Below the pieces are notes generated by a model. It was not told the DNA's origin and made no database searches. It saw only the letters and a program-made list of their open reading frames with translations. The position numbers and the translations under genes are program-made. From Lactifluus volemus (taxonomy: Eukaryota > Basidiomycota > Agaricomycetes > Russulales > Russulaceae): a stretch of DNA of 64,000 bases. Shown in pieces: positions 1 through 10,307 of this stretch (the first letter of the stretch is position 1; the number at the start of each line of letters is the position of its first letter). Where the stretch lies: the NCBI GenBank assembly GCA_022376515.1, contig WTXI01000101.1, forward strand, positions 58,262 through 122,261, read 5' to 3'.

Positions 1-957
1 GAGTTACTATTAAGGTATCTTTACCTCTAAAGCTTCATTTGGTTAGCCTGTCTGAGAACCGCTCACACTGAGGCTTTGGAAATCTTTGAGTAAAAAAATG
101 TGATACCGTGACATCGCACTACAATCGAAGCGCTCCCGGTGGAGGGGGTCAGGATGACGGCGTGGGAAGCGTAGCGGACACTGTACAGTTACCCGACGCT
201 GAGATAACGCGGCTTCATCCCCAACCACATCCCTCGAGGCAGCACCCGACCCTCCACCGGGAAACTCATAAACACCCGGGGGTGATTTCAATCAGAGCGT
301 TTTCTGGAATTGTGGCATGATGAACTTAACGCAACTGAACCAACAGGGTCACTAGCACTGGCATTCTCCCAGAACGGTCATCATGGCCGTCGTGAAGACT
401 TTCAGTGGCATTTATGCTAGTACGTATACAAAAAAACAAAAGTACGACATTTGAGCAGAGTGAACCTAGAAAATATCTGCAAGGCCAAGGGCAAAGCATT
501 TTGACTGGGCGTGTATTGAAAATACGACAGGATTCCCTCGCCCCATCAGCCGATTTGATCATACAAGAAGTGAAAGTAAGGCTAGATTGACACAGCCTTT
601 ACTGAAGAAATTACGGGTGACCCGCCAGGCGTCCTACTAGTAGGAGTGGGATTCGGTACCTCCTTCCCGGGCCGGGATATTCTGGCGCCTTCGCGTCTGG
701 TAAGTCGTCAACCAATCATCGATTGACGATCAACGTCGAACGTTTTCGACTTTGAACGACCACACACCAGACCAGCGTTTTCCCTAACTGATAGAGATGA
801 CAATAACACTAAAAAATTTCAAGCTTATACTTCTGTCCGGGGTTAATGAACCGGCCGTACCTGCCCTCTGAGAATCCCTGTGATACTAGGATTCCGAGTC
901 AGGACTGGTGGCTGGCGCGCTCTACATGTAACGGTGCGAGCTCAACGGCTCTCTTGG
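1..957. other. Intergenic, upstream of P450 copy 1
   Basis: I see no convincing gene here. Only short unsupported ORFs occur on both strands. From about 268 onward the sequence is closely matched by the stretch starting near 5243. It is therefore the 5' part of the duplicated unit carrying P450 copies 1 and 2. Confidence 0.6.
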
Positions 958-965
958 TTATAAAT
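958..965 (+). promoter_or_regulatory. TATA-like box of P450 copy 1
   Basis: TTATAAAT lies about 50 nt before the chosen ATG at 1015. An equivalent TTTATAAAT occurs at the same relative place in the duplicate (6013-6021). Core promoter by position only. Confidence 0.5.
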
Positions 966-1014
966 TCTCGTCTCTTCTCCGCAATAAACCAGTCTCGTGT
1001 CTATTGTCCTTGAC

Positions 1015-3203
1015 ATGCAGTTCCCTATCAACTTCGCTATCGACATTCTCGCGGTCACTATATTTCTATACCTATTTGTTATCATCCGTGATCACAGAAG
1101 ACGCAGAGGATTTCCTTATCCCCCGGGTCCGCCATCGTTGCCACTAATAGGTAATCTACTTGATGTCCCAACCGGAAAAGAGTCTCCTTGGATGAAATAC
1201 GAAGGCATGTCCAAGAAATATGGTAGGGTTCATTCTCACATGACATGATACCCTTTGCTAATGCTGACACTTGCAATGTTAGGCGACGTGTTTTGCCTTC
1301 GAGTCTTCGGACAAGTCATTGTGGTGCTCAACTCGCTATCTGCAATCAAGGATCTACTCGAGAAGCGAGGCGAAATACACTCGGATCGGCCTATGTTTCC
1401 CATAGCGAAAATGTGGGTTTAACAGTGTTTTGTTCCAACATCCTTCAAGTTAACTTCGACCACAGACTGGAACTCGATTGGCTCTTACCCTTTTCCAAGA
1501 TGGGTGATTCTTGGCGTGAGGAACGCAGGTTAATGGATCGTGGCCTTCGGTCTGCCAGTGTTGAGTATCGGCATATGATGGAAGAAAAGACTGGCACATT
1601 TCTCGCAAAACTCCTCGCAACTCCACGCGACTTCCGTCGTCATATAGAACTGTGAGTTCTCTGATTTTGTTCGGCCGTACGATCACTAACGTTTATTATG
1701 CAAGCTTTGACGGACGACTAATCATGTCCGTTACATATGGGTACGACTTAAAGGAGAATGACGATATTATCGCTGCACCAGTTCAAGTGGTCGACACCAT
1801 TTCACGGTTCGCCTTACCTGGCGCAGCCTTGGTAAATCATCTCCCATTCTGTACGTCCTTTCCTGTTACCTGCTCGATACATGTGATGGTCTGTTCACAA
1901 ATATCTTCAGTGCGGCACATCCCATCATGGGTCCCATGGTTTAGCTACGAGCCACTGGCACAGATTGGTAGGAATCTGAGCCAGAGGATAAAGAACGAGC
2001 CCATCGACTTTGTGAAGAATGCTATGGTTTGTGGTGACTACGCTTAGGGGCTTATGAGATTCATGTTGACAGACACGATTATAGCATCAGGGTACTGCGG
2101 TACCATCACTGGCCAGTAAATGTCTCCAAGAAATAGAAAAATTGGCTTCTCCAGAATATCAGAGGCAGGAGGAGGTTATCAAGCGGTCTTTAGGCGCCGT
2201 TTATACAGGCAGGTCATTTCATCCGAATCCAGGCCACATTGTACTCATCGAAAGAACCTTTTATCAGGCGGGGCAGATACGGTGCACATTCTCATTATTC
2301 CTATGCCCCTTTAACTGACCACCAAGAAAGACTGTATCCGCGGTTGCCTCTCTATTTCTTGCACTTGTCCTCTATCCAGATGTGCAAAAGAGAGCACAAG
2401 CAGAGCTTGACTCTGTTCTTGCGAGAGATAGGCTTCCAGGGTTCGAGGATAGGCCGCGCCTTCCGTATATCAATGCGTTGTGCAGGGAATTGTTGAGGTG
2501 GCGGATAGTGGCACCTGCAGGTGCGAGCCTTTCAATTTGATAAAGTCAAATCAGCGTGCTACAACGGTGGTATAAGGTTTTCCGCATGCTTCAAGCGAGG
2601 ATGATGTCTACAGAGGCTTCTTCATCCCGAAAGGTCTGCATTTTCACCTATCCTTCTATTTGGAAACTCACCAAACATTCGACTCAAAGGTTCTGTTGTA
2701 ATAGCCAACGCATGGTGCGATCGCTTCTCATCTTTTTTGGATCTATCTAACTAAAGATATCTTAGGGCAATCCTTCACAACCCGGAGATCTACCCAGATC
2801 CAGAGGTGTTTAAACCTGAACGTTTTCTCGACGAGAATGGGTGTCTCAGAGATGACCCAGCACTTTCCTTGGTATTTGGTGTTGGCAAACGAATCTGTCC
2901 TGGACGTCACTTTGCGGATGCGACGCTCTTCATTGCTGCCTCGTCTGTGCTGTCCGTTTTTGATGTCACGAAGGCAAAGGATGAGAATGGTCACGAAATC
3001 CCTGTCAATATTGCGGCGATGCCAGTTGGAAACCAGGTCGTCCTGTAAGTCAAACTCAACTCATTCCCAGGAAATGTTGTTTGGTCTGATAGATGAATCA
3101 TAAAAGCCACCCAGGGACATTTGAGTGTTCTATCAATCCGAGAGATCAGCTTGCGGAAGATTTGATTGTAGCGAATACGTTATCTACAAATGAGTCCAAG
3201 TGA
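1015..3203 (+). CDS. Cytochrome P450 monooxygenase, array copy 1
   Basis: Heme-thiolate monooxygenase, expected to be ER-anchored; substrate unknown. By-eye exons: 1015-1222, 1283-1412, 1466-1651, 1705-1850, 1911-2026, 2085-2208, 2268-2281, 2331-2520, 2577-2633, 2690-2714, 2766-3044, 3107-3203. They sum to 1572 nt (523 aa) without a stop. An N-terminal membrane helix is followed by a proline hinge (YPPGPPSLPLIGNLLD). The 14-nt exon 7 encodes the GGADT version of the I-helix oxygen-binding motif. The ExxR motif is ELLR, then FKPERF and the heme loop FGVGKRICPGRHF with its cysteine. Intron 6 needs a GC donor at 2209-2210; its sister copy has GT there. The style resembles basidiomycete P450s often labelled O-methylsterigmatocystin oxidoreductase-like; the CYP family number is not determined. 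Confidence 0.9.
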
Positions 3204-3780
3204 GTGCCAGAAGCGAGAAGATCCATAGCCAGCCCCTGGACTATCGCACCCCGAGGTGATCGTGCGAAGGAGCCTGTAATTGGAATTGGAATAAAGATCT
3301 CTCGTTGTACTATAATCTAACTGTGTCTCAAGAAATTTCTCACAGGGTTCACTCACCTACTAGTAGCCTTAATCCTGACCTTTCCCTTCCATAGGGCTCT
3401 TTTTTTGGGACGTATGTATTTTTACAAACACCCTACTACTATGTGATTGTTGAATCATCATCGTGGGATGTGTGAAACTCAAGGAAGTAGCGGATGCCTG
3501 TTATATAATTCTTCCGGCTTGGCCACAAGTCAACCAGATCACGCATCATTTCGCCATTCACCACCATGCCACTGATAAAATAAACTGTTTTTCTCCTTCA
3601 CCCACGCAGCTCGTGTGACGAACGAGAACAGGCCACAGCTTGGGAGAAAAGCACACCCAAAGCCACGGGATGAATATCAACTTATCTCATCACTCGTGTT
3701 GGGTGTTTGTGAATGATTTTCTTGCCCGCAGAATTCGACCCTTATACGTGTTTTAAAGACTGTTGCGACATGTGGCACCT
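3204..3780. other. Intergenic after P450 copy 1
   Basis: No gene recognised. Short ORFs only. Separates the P450 from the sterol acyltransferase relic. Confidence 0.5.
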
Positions 3781-3785
3781 TTGTT

Positions 3786-4347
3786 CTGCTTTATACTATC
3801 ACCGAGGAAGACGTTCGTTTTACCTTATACCCATCCGAGCCGGTACAGAGTCACAACGTGAGTACAAGATACTTTCAGAATGTCTAGTTTCGTCGATCGC
3901 GGCTCTGGGTAATAAACCACCATTTTTTTTTCTGATTTGGTGCTGAGTACGGTCACCGTGGGACTCAACTTCTTCGGATGAGTTCTCTCAGAAGTGGAAC
4001 AAGCCCCTGCACAACTTCCAGCTTGGACATGTCTACGCGTCGACGATCAGCTCGTACCAAATTTCGCGCTTCCGTGCCACGTGATCCCCTTTCTTTTCTC
4101 TGTGGTGGCCGTAGTCACCAAGAAAGTCAGGTACGCTCCGCTCTAACCTCCTTGTTTTTTATTTGAGAAATTTTGATTTATTCGAACGTGCATTGTATAT
4201 TTTTGTGCTGCAACTCATCCAGATTCCTATGGTCGATGTCGCACGGTCGCCAGCGATCAAGCGTAACAAGTTCTTGGGAACGTGATGATCTAGTCGGCGT
4301 TGTATGGGGGGTTCCCGTTGATGTGCGTAGCTTACATCTTTTACTGA
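3786..4347 (+). pseudogene. Relic of a sterol O-acyltransferase (ARE/SOAT-like, MBOAT family)
   Basis: From 3959 the frame reads tryptophan-D-S-T, then DEFSQKWNKPLHNF and HVYASTISSYQISRF. This is the hallmark block of ER sterol O-acyltransferases, which esterify sterols. The frame then hits a stop (about 4080) and continues shifted as a VVAVVTKKVR-like stretch. After a plausible intron with an acceptor near 4223, IPMVDVARSPAIKRNKFLGN and ALYGGFPLMCVAY follow, interrupted by a TAG, and the match ends at 4347. The loop expected to carry the catalytic histidine is missing. A fragment near 3792-3860 (YTITEEDVRFTLYPSEP) may be an upstream exon. Only the C-terminal part is recognisable, with at least two stops and a frameshift, so it is dead. 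Intact homologues are ~500 aa with 8-9 membrane segments. Confidence 0.75.
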
Positions 4348-6012
4348 TACTTTGTCTCGTGTCGGGCTTTTTCTTTCGGGGACCGTAGAGTATCTTACAA
4401 TGTCTGCAATAATAAAAGGCGTCCAGGACTGTTTTGAGCGTAGTGGTCAGAAGCTTCATCTATTTCTAACTTAGCAGCGCAGAAAAGGTGCCTTAAATGA
4501 TTCGTCGAAATTCACGGCACATGGTTACAGTACCTCGAGGCTCAATAATTTTCCCAACCTCTCCCACGCGTCTTTCTCTTTCTTCTCTTCGAATGCTACC
4601 CAAATGACCCCGGATCCGTATGCTAAAGGCTCTTATCCCCGATATCTCCTGCTGTGTTAACCATTATTACAGCTCACCGACATAAGGCCCAGCCGCCATG
4701 CTCTGGTCACCGAAACGTTGCATCCATTCCGGGTGACTGGTACGTACCTTTACCATGCTCTGCTCTGAGAGGTATTATATTTCTTTCTCCCGCCAGTCGT
4801 CCGAGCGCGCAACCTTCCACGTCTCAAGACCCTCCTCGGGAGGGAGAGAAAATTTTATGTCACGGTGGTTCACGGGACGACAACGGAGCTGACACGATCT
4901 GTGTAGAGAAGCGGGAATCACGTAGAGTGGGATGAGAATCTCTACCTCGACGTTTATCTCTAGTTTTTACTTCTATTTGTAGCTGAGGTCTCCAGCAGCG
5001 ATGTACGACCGCACAGTATCTCTGTATGCGGAAAGGGACCAAACCGAATGACATCCTTATCGGAAGTCAGAGGGTAGCCTATGAACGACCTCGCGGTTCG
5101 TCTCATGATTTTTTGGAATTCTTACTCATGCTTCTGGCTGATCACCCGACATGTAGAACTCGTCATTGTTTTCGACAGTGCTGACGGTCGTCCTAAACAG
5201 ACAAAAGAACCGGCCACAGTCTTAACGATCACAGTGTCATCAAACGCATAAACACCCGGAGGCAATTTCAATCAGAGCGTTTACTGGAATTGTCGTGTGA
5301 TGACCTTAACGCAACTGAACCAACAGGGCCACTAGCACTCTCCCAGTACGGTCGTAATGATGGCCGTCGTGAAGATTTTCAGTGGCGTTGATAATAGTAC
5401 ATAAAATAAAAAGGTACTTATTTCAACAGGTGGGGCGCCCGGCCCAGGGGTTGTTTTAGGATTAGGGCGCACGACGTTTGAGCAGAGCACCAGAAAATAT
5501 CTAGTCACCGACCACCAGCACGGCATTCATATTTTGACTCGGCGTGTATTGAAAATCCGACAGCAAAACAGAGGATTCCTTGCGCCTTATCCCATCTTAT
5601 CATATACTGGCACTAAGGAGTGGAAGTAAGCTGGCTAGATACGTAATTGACACGACCGGAAGCTGGAAATAAAGTCACTGAAGAAAACTACGGGTGACCC
5701 AGTGGGACTCGGTACCTCCGGGCCGGGATCTGGCGCCACCTCCGCGTCCTCTGGTAAGTTATCAACCAATCAAGGTCAAACGTTTCGATTTCAAACGACC
5801 ACACACCAGACCAGCGGTCGGTCCCTAACTGACACTAAAAAATTTTCAAAGCATAAACTTCTGTCTAGGGTTAATGGCGGAGGAAATGGCCACGTGCCTG
5901 CCTTGCCTGCCCTCTGAGAATCCCGGTGATACTAGGATTCAGCGACTTGCGCCTGGCACGCACTAAATGTAACGGTGGTCCCAATGCGGATGCGGATCCA
6001 ACGGCTCTCTTG
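4348..6012. other. Intergenic between relic and P450 copy 2
   Basis: No coding feature supported. The right part (from about 5243) is the duplicated promoter-side block that matches 268 onward. Confidence 0.5.
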
Positions 6013-6021
6013 TTTATAAAT
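6013..6021 (+). promoter_or_regulatory. TATA-like box of P450 copy 2
   Basis: TTTATAAAT about 50 nt before the ATG at 6072, at the same relative place as in copy 1. Confidence 0.5.
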
Positions 6022-6071
6022 CCCCGTTTCTTTCTCCACAAGCCACCAGACTCGCGTCTCGAGTCCTTGAC

Positions 6072-8247
6072 ATGCAGTTCCCTTTCAAGTTGGCAATCGA
6101 CATTCTCGCGGTCACCATATTTCTCTACCTACTTGTTGTCTTCCGTGATCAAAGAAGACGCAGAGGGTTTTCTTATCCCCCGGGTCCGCCGTCATTGCCA
6201 CTAATAGGTAATCTACTTGATGTCCCAACTGGCAAAGAGTCCCCTTGGCTGAAATACGAAAGCATGTCCAAGAAATATGGTGAGCTTCGTACTCTATGAC
6301 ACTATACCCTCCGCTAATGCTAACACTTGCAATGTTAGGCGACGTATTTTGCCTGCGAGTCTTCGGACAAGTCATTGTGGTGCTCAACTCGCTATCGGCA
6401 ATCAAGGATCTACTCGAGAAGCGAGGCGAAATACACTCGGATCGGCCTATGTTTCCCGTGGTGGAAATGTAGGTTTAACAGTGTTTGGTTCCAACATCCC
6501 TCAAGTTAACTTCGACCACAGATTGGAACTCGACTGGATCCTACCCATTTCCAAGATGAGTGAATCTTGGCGTGAAGAACGCAGGCTATTGGATCGTACC
6601 CTTCGGTCGGCAAGTGATGTGTATCGGCATATGATGAAAGAAAAGGCTGGAGAATTTCTCGCAAAACTCCTCGCAACTCCACGCGACTTCCGTCATCATA
6701 TAGAACTGTGAGTTCTCTGATTTTGTTCGGCCGTACAGTCACTAACGATTATTATCCAAGTTTTGAAGGACGACTAATCATGTCCCTTACATATGGGTAT
6801 GACTTGAAGGATAATGACGATATTATCGCTGCACCAGTTCAAGCCATCGAGGCCGTTTCACGGTTCGCCTTACCTGGCGCAGCCATGGTAAATCATCTCC
6901 CATTCTGTACGTTCTTTCATGTCACCCGCTCGATACAGGTTACTGTGTGCTCACAAATCAAATTTCTTTAGTGAGGTACATCCCTTCATGGGTCCCATGG
7001 TTTAGCTACAAACCACTGGCACAGATAGGAAGGAAACTGAGTGAGAGGATAAGGAACGAGCCCATCGATTTTGTGAAGAATGCTATGGTTCGTGGTGACT
7101 ACGCTATGAGACTCATGTTGACCGACACGATTATAGCATAAGGGTACTGCAGTGCCATCACTAGCTAGTGAATGTCTCCAAGAAATAGAAAAATTGGCTT
7201 CTCCAGAACGTCAGAGCCGAGAGGAGACTGTTAAGCGGTCTTTAGGCGCCCTTTATACAGGTAGGTCATTACATCCGAACCCATGATACATTATACTCAC
7301 CGAAAGATTCTTTTTCAGGCGGGGCAGATACGGTGCACATTCTCGTTGTTCCGATGTCCCTTGTACTGACCACCAAGCAAGACCGTATCCTCGATTGCCT
7401 CCTTATTTCTTGCACTTGTCCTCTATCCAGATGTGCAAAAGAGAGCACAAGCAGAGCTTGACTCTGTTCTTGCCAGAGATAGGCTGCCTGTGTTCGATGA
7501 TATGCCGCGCCTTCCGTATATCAATGCGTTGTGCAAAGAATTGTCGAGGTGGCGGATGGTGGCACCTACAGGTGCGATCTTTTCAATTTGATAAAGTCAA
7601 ATCAGCGTGCTACAACTATGGTATAAGGTTTTCCTCATGCGTCAACCGAGGATGATGTCTACAGAGGTTTCTTCATCCCGAAAGGTCTGCCTTGTCACCT
7701 ATTCAAGTTCTTCTATTTGGAAGCTCACCGTCTAATATTCTACTCAAAGGTTCTGTTATAATAGCTAACGCATGGTGCGATCGCTTCCCATCTTCTGGGA
7801 TCTATCTAACTAAAGATATCTTAGGGCAATCCTTCACAACCCGGAGATCTACCCAGATCCAGAGGTGTTTAAACCTGAGCGTTTTCTCGACGAGAATGGG
7901 AGCCTCAGAGACGACCCAGTACTGTCCTTGGTATTTGGTGTTGGCAAACGAATCTGCCCTGGACGTCACTTTGCGGATGCGACGCTCTTCATTGTTGCCT
8001 CGTCTTTGCTGTCCGTTTTTAATGTCGCGAAGGCAAAGGATGAGAATGGTCACGAAATCCCCGTCAACGTCGCGGCGATGCCTGTAGGAAACGAGGTCGT
8101 CATGTAAGTCAATCTCGGCTCATTCCTAGAAAATGTTGTTTGGTCTGATAGATGGACCACCAAAGCCACCCAGGGACATTTGAGTGTTCTATCAATCCGA
8201 GAGATCAGCTTGCGGAAGACTTAATTTTAGCGAACACATTGTCCTGA
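6072..8247 (+). CDS. Cytochrome P450 monooxygenase, array copy 2
   Basis: Paralogue of copy 1. Exons: 6072-6279, 6339-6468, 6522-6707, 6761-6906, 6972-7087, 7137-7260, 7319-7332, 7382-7571, 7628-7684, 7750-7774, 7825-8103, 8166-8247; 1557 nt, 518 aa, open throughout. It has an N-terminal membrane helix, a YPPGPPSLPLIGNLLD hinge, the 14-nt microexon giving GGADT, an ExxR motif (ELSR), FKPERF and the heme loop FGVGKRICPGRHF. Intron 6 starts with canonical GTAGGT where copy 1 has GC. The C-terminus is five residues shorter than copy 1 because its stop falls earlier. Probably the same enzyme class and topology as copy 1; substrate unknown. Confidence 0.9.
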
Positions 8248-8428
8248 TGTTTTGGTATCCGGAAAGCATCGCTCGCACTGCGCTCACACTTGAGGATATT
8301 TTTCTATGTGAACAAATCTGTATGAACTGAATGGAGCCTTTCTTAGACGTATTACGACTCAGAGCGCTTTCTCTAGACATGTACTAGTCGACCTTTCAAA
8401 ACAGGAAAGTATAAGCTGACTTTCTTTT

Positions 8429-8471
8429 CTTGCAGTAACATGTTACATGAGCAGCAGCATGCTACTGCAAG
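8429..8471. repeat. Short perfect-type hairpin
   Basis: CTTGCAGTAACATG (8429-8442) and CATGCTACTGCAAG (8458-8471) are inverted repeats pairing at 13 of 14 positions around a 15-nt loop. It lies just outside the left end of the inverted-repeat element at 8489, so it may be part of that element's end or an older insertion scar. Confidence 0.6.
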
Positions 8472-8488
8472 AAAACATAAGTCTGCTT

Positions 8489-9777
8489 TGTTGAAAAATG
8501 AGTGTGGAGGAAAAAAGCTTACTATTAGATATACAGAGGGTACAGCTTTTATGTGTCCCCCGAGAGGGCGGGTTGGTCATGTATATGTATGTATATGCGT
8601 GTATGCACGTTTCGAGAGGGTTCGAGAAGGGGCCATAAGTAGCTAAAGGTAAGCTAAATAGGGCAGCGAGAGCATCCATAAGGAGCAGTGGATGTACTGT
8701 AAATTCCTATATTAAATGACGGTTTCACCTTGGCCAAAATGTCTGTCTCGCTTGGTGTGGGTTTCCAACACGATCCCTCAACCCGCATGACAGAATTTGG
8801 TCATGTGCAGGTGCTGGTTGCATTATTGACGCGAGTGGATGGTGGGGTCGGGTTGACGGGCTCGAGCTCTCGAAGCAATGAGCATGAGGCTCAAGCGGTG
8901 TGAGCAAGTGGCGTGGGGCTCGAGCGGCGTAAGCGAGCGGTGTGGGATTCGATCTCCGTAAGCGAGCATTGGTCCAAAGGATTCCGGGATGGTGTGTATG
9001 CTGCCAGGGCCGTGTTTGATGCGAGATACGTCTGCTAATGGCAACTCTTGAATGTAATATGGGTTTACACGCTCCCATATGTCGGGAGGAATGACGATCG
9101 GGGTGTGAGCCGGTTCCCAGTCGGCAGTGTCTGCACGGGCTCGAGCTACAAGAATGGTGCATGAGGCGTCGGCTTTGCGCTACTGGCGCGGTCGGGTGAG
9201 CCTCCACGTGCCATACAAGATGACCCGGAGGCACAGGTCATCTAGAGTTGTGGCGTGAAAAGGAGTGATCGATAGAAGTTACGCATGAGTGGTGTCGGCG
9301 ACGGTGTAAGATAAATGTTGTGATGACGGCGTACCATGGAGTATGAGTGCGAGCGCTGGCATAACGAGAGGCTTTGAAGGCTGATTTGTGTCGCTGTCTG
9401 AGCCAGGCTGGGAGTGGCTGTTGGTGCCGACGCTGCCTGAGTCAGTGTCGCAATTGCCGTTAGTGTTGCAAAGCCGACAGTGTAAGCTGAGCATATGACG
9501 TGGTCGGATTGTATGCAGCTGGTAGGGATTGGGATGTGCTGATGTAGACGATGCAAACGCCGTTGGCGGTGCGACAGGTGGTGATGTGCCTGCTGGGGGG
9601 CGTACCAGTGACCGGATAAAGCCACTGCTCCGGCGAGACACGGACCACGTGACGGGAGTAGGCGCATACACGCACATACATACATATGCCCAACCCCCCC
9701 CTATTGGGGACACATAAAAGCTGTACCCTCTGTACATCAAATAAAAAAGCTTTTGCCTCTGTTTTCATTTTCCAACA
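8489..9777. mobile_element. Non-autonomous element with long terminal inverted repeats
   Basis: The left end (about 8489-8610) and the reverse complement of the right end (about 9660-9777) match over ~110 nt. Both begin TGTTG-AAAATG, run through an A-rich block, share GAGGGTACAGCTTTTATGTG followed by TCCCC and a G-rich stretch, and end in a TGTATATGCGTGTATG-like purine/pyrimidine stretch. The ~1 kb interior has only short ORFs and no transposase I can recognise. No clear target-site duplication is seen at the proposed ends, so exact termini are uncertain. It looks like a MITE-like or decayed DNA transposon inserted downstream of P450 copy 2. Confidence 0.6.
8870..8965. repeat. Degenerate tandem repeats inside the element
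   Basis: A unit of roughly 30 nt, of the type GGGCTCGAGCGGCGTAAGCG, is repeated imperfectly about three times. It sits within the interior of the inverted-repeat element. Confidence 0.45.
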
Positions 9778-10307
9778 ACTACTATGAAAGATGAATGACA
9801 CCATGACTCGAATTAACTCAGAATTCATACATCTGAGTCCTACACTCCATTTTACTCGCCCACTCGGCTATTCTTCAAGCTCTTCGCTGTCGCTCGTATT
9901 TTCTGTATCACAGCAACCAAAGAATCAACCAGACGTTGATGGATCATTGCTCACGTCTAGTATGTTCGTGTCATCACTGTCATGTGCAAAATGAAGATTA
10001 TCATGATCTACTGTAGGATTACCATGGAAGCTTGCTTGTGCTCCATTTGGATATCCGAGTACCGAAACCTTCTTACTAGATATAGAGCTGCTTCGTCGAT
10101 TCGAGCCGTTCGTGAGAGAACGCATAAGCCGCTAATTAGCCGGGGTAAAGGTCAAGTAGCTTAGCTTAGGACAAGAGCACTTTTCGATGGCTCGGTCCGG
10201 CTCGCCTAGAAACTCGGCTCCGAGTCTGCGAATCCAGTTCGAGCTCCTGCCAGCACACTTAAAACGTTAAATCCATGGTTTCTCCTCTGCCAGCCTCCGG
10301 CCCTGTC
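9778..10307. other. Intergenic upstream of P450 copy 3
   Basis: No gene confirmed. On the minus strand 9925-10125 encodes a serine-rich stretch (SNRRSSSISSKKVSVLGYP) that reads like the tail of a protein. Nothing upstream or downstream supports a gene, so it may be a relic or chance. Confidence 0.4.

Larger units (their letters stand above)
268..3203 (+). repeat. Tandem duplication unit A1 (promoter plus P450 copy 1)
   Basis: The segment is matched, with scattered substitutions and small indels, by 5243-8247. Shared landmarks are the upstream block at 268-360, a TATA-like box, all 12 exons and the terminal exon. The two units are in direct orientation about 5 kb apart. The intervening sterol acyltransferase relic (3.8-4.3 kb) is not repeated after the second unit. 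Confidence 0.85.
5243..8247 (+). repeat. Tandem duplication unit A2 (promoter plus P450 copy 2)
   Basis: Direct-repeat partner of 268-3203. It carries the same upstream block, TATA-like box and 12-exon P450. Differences are scattered point changes and small indels, mostly in introns and 5' DNA, so both units have diverged for some time while both reading frames stayed open. Confidence 0.85.
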
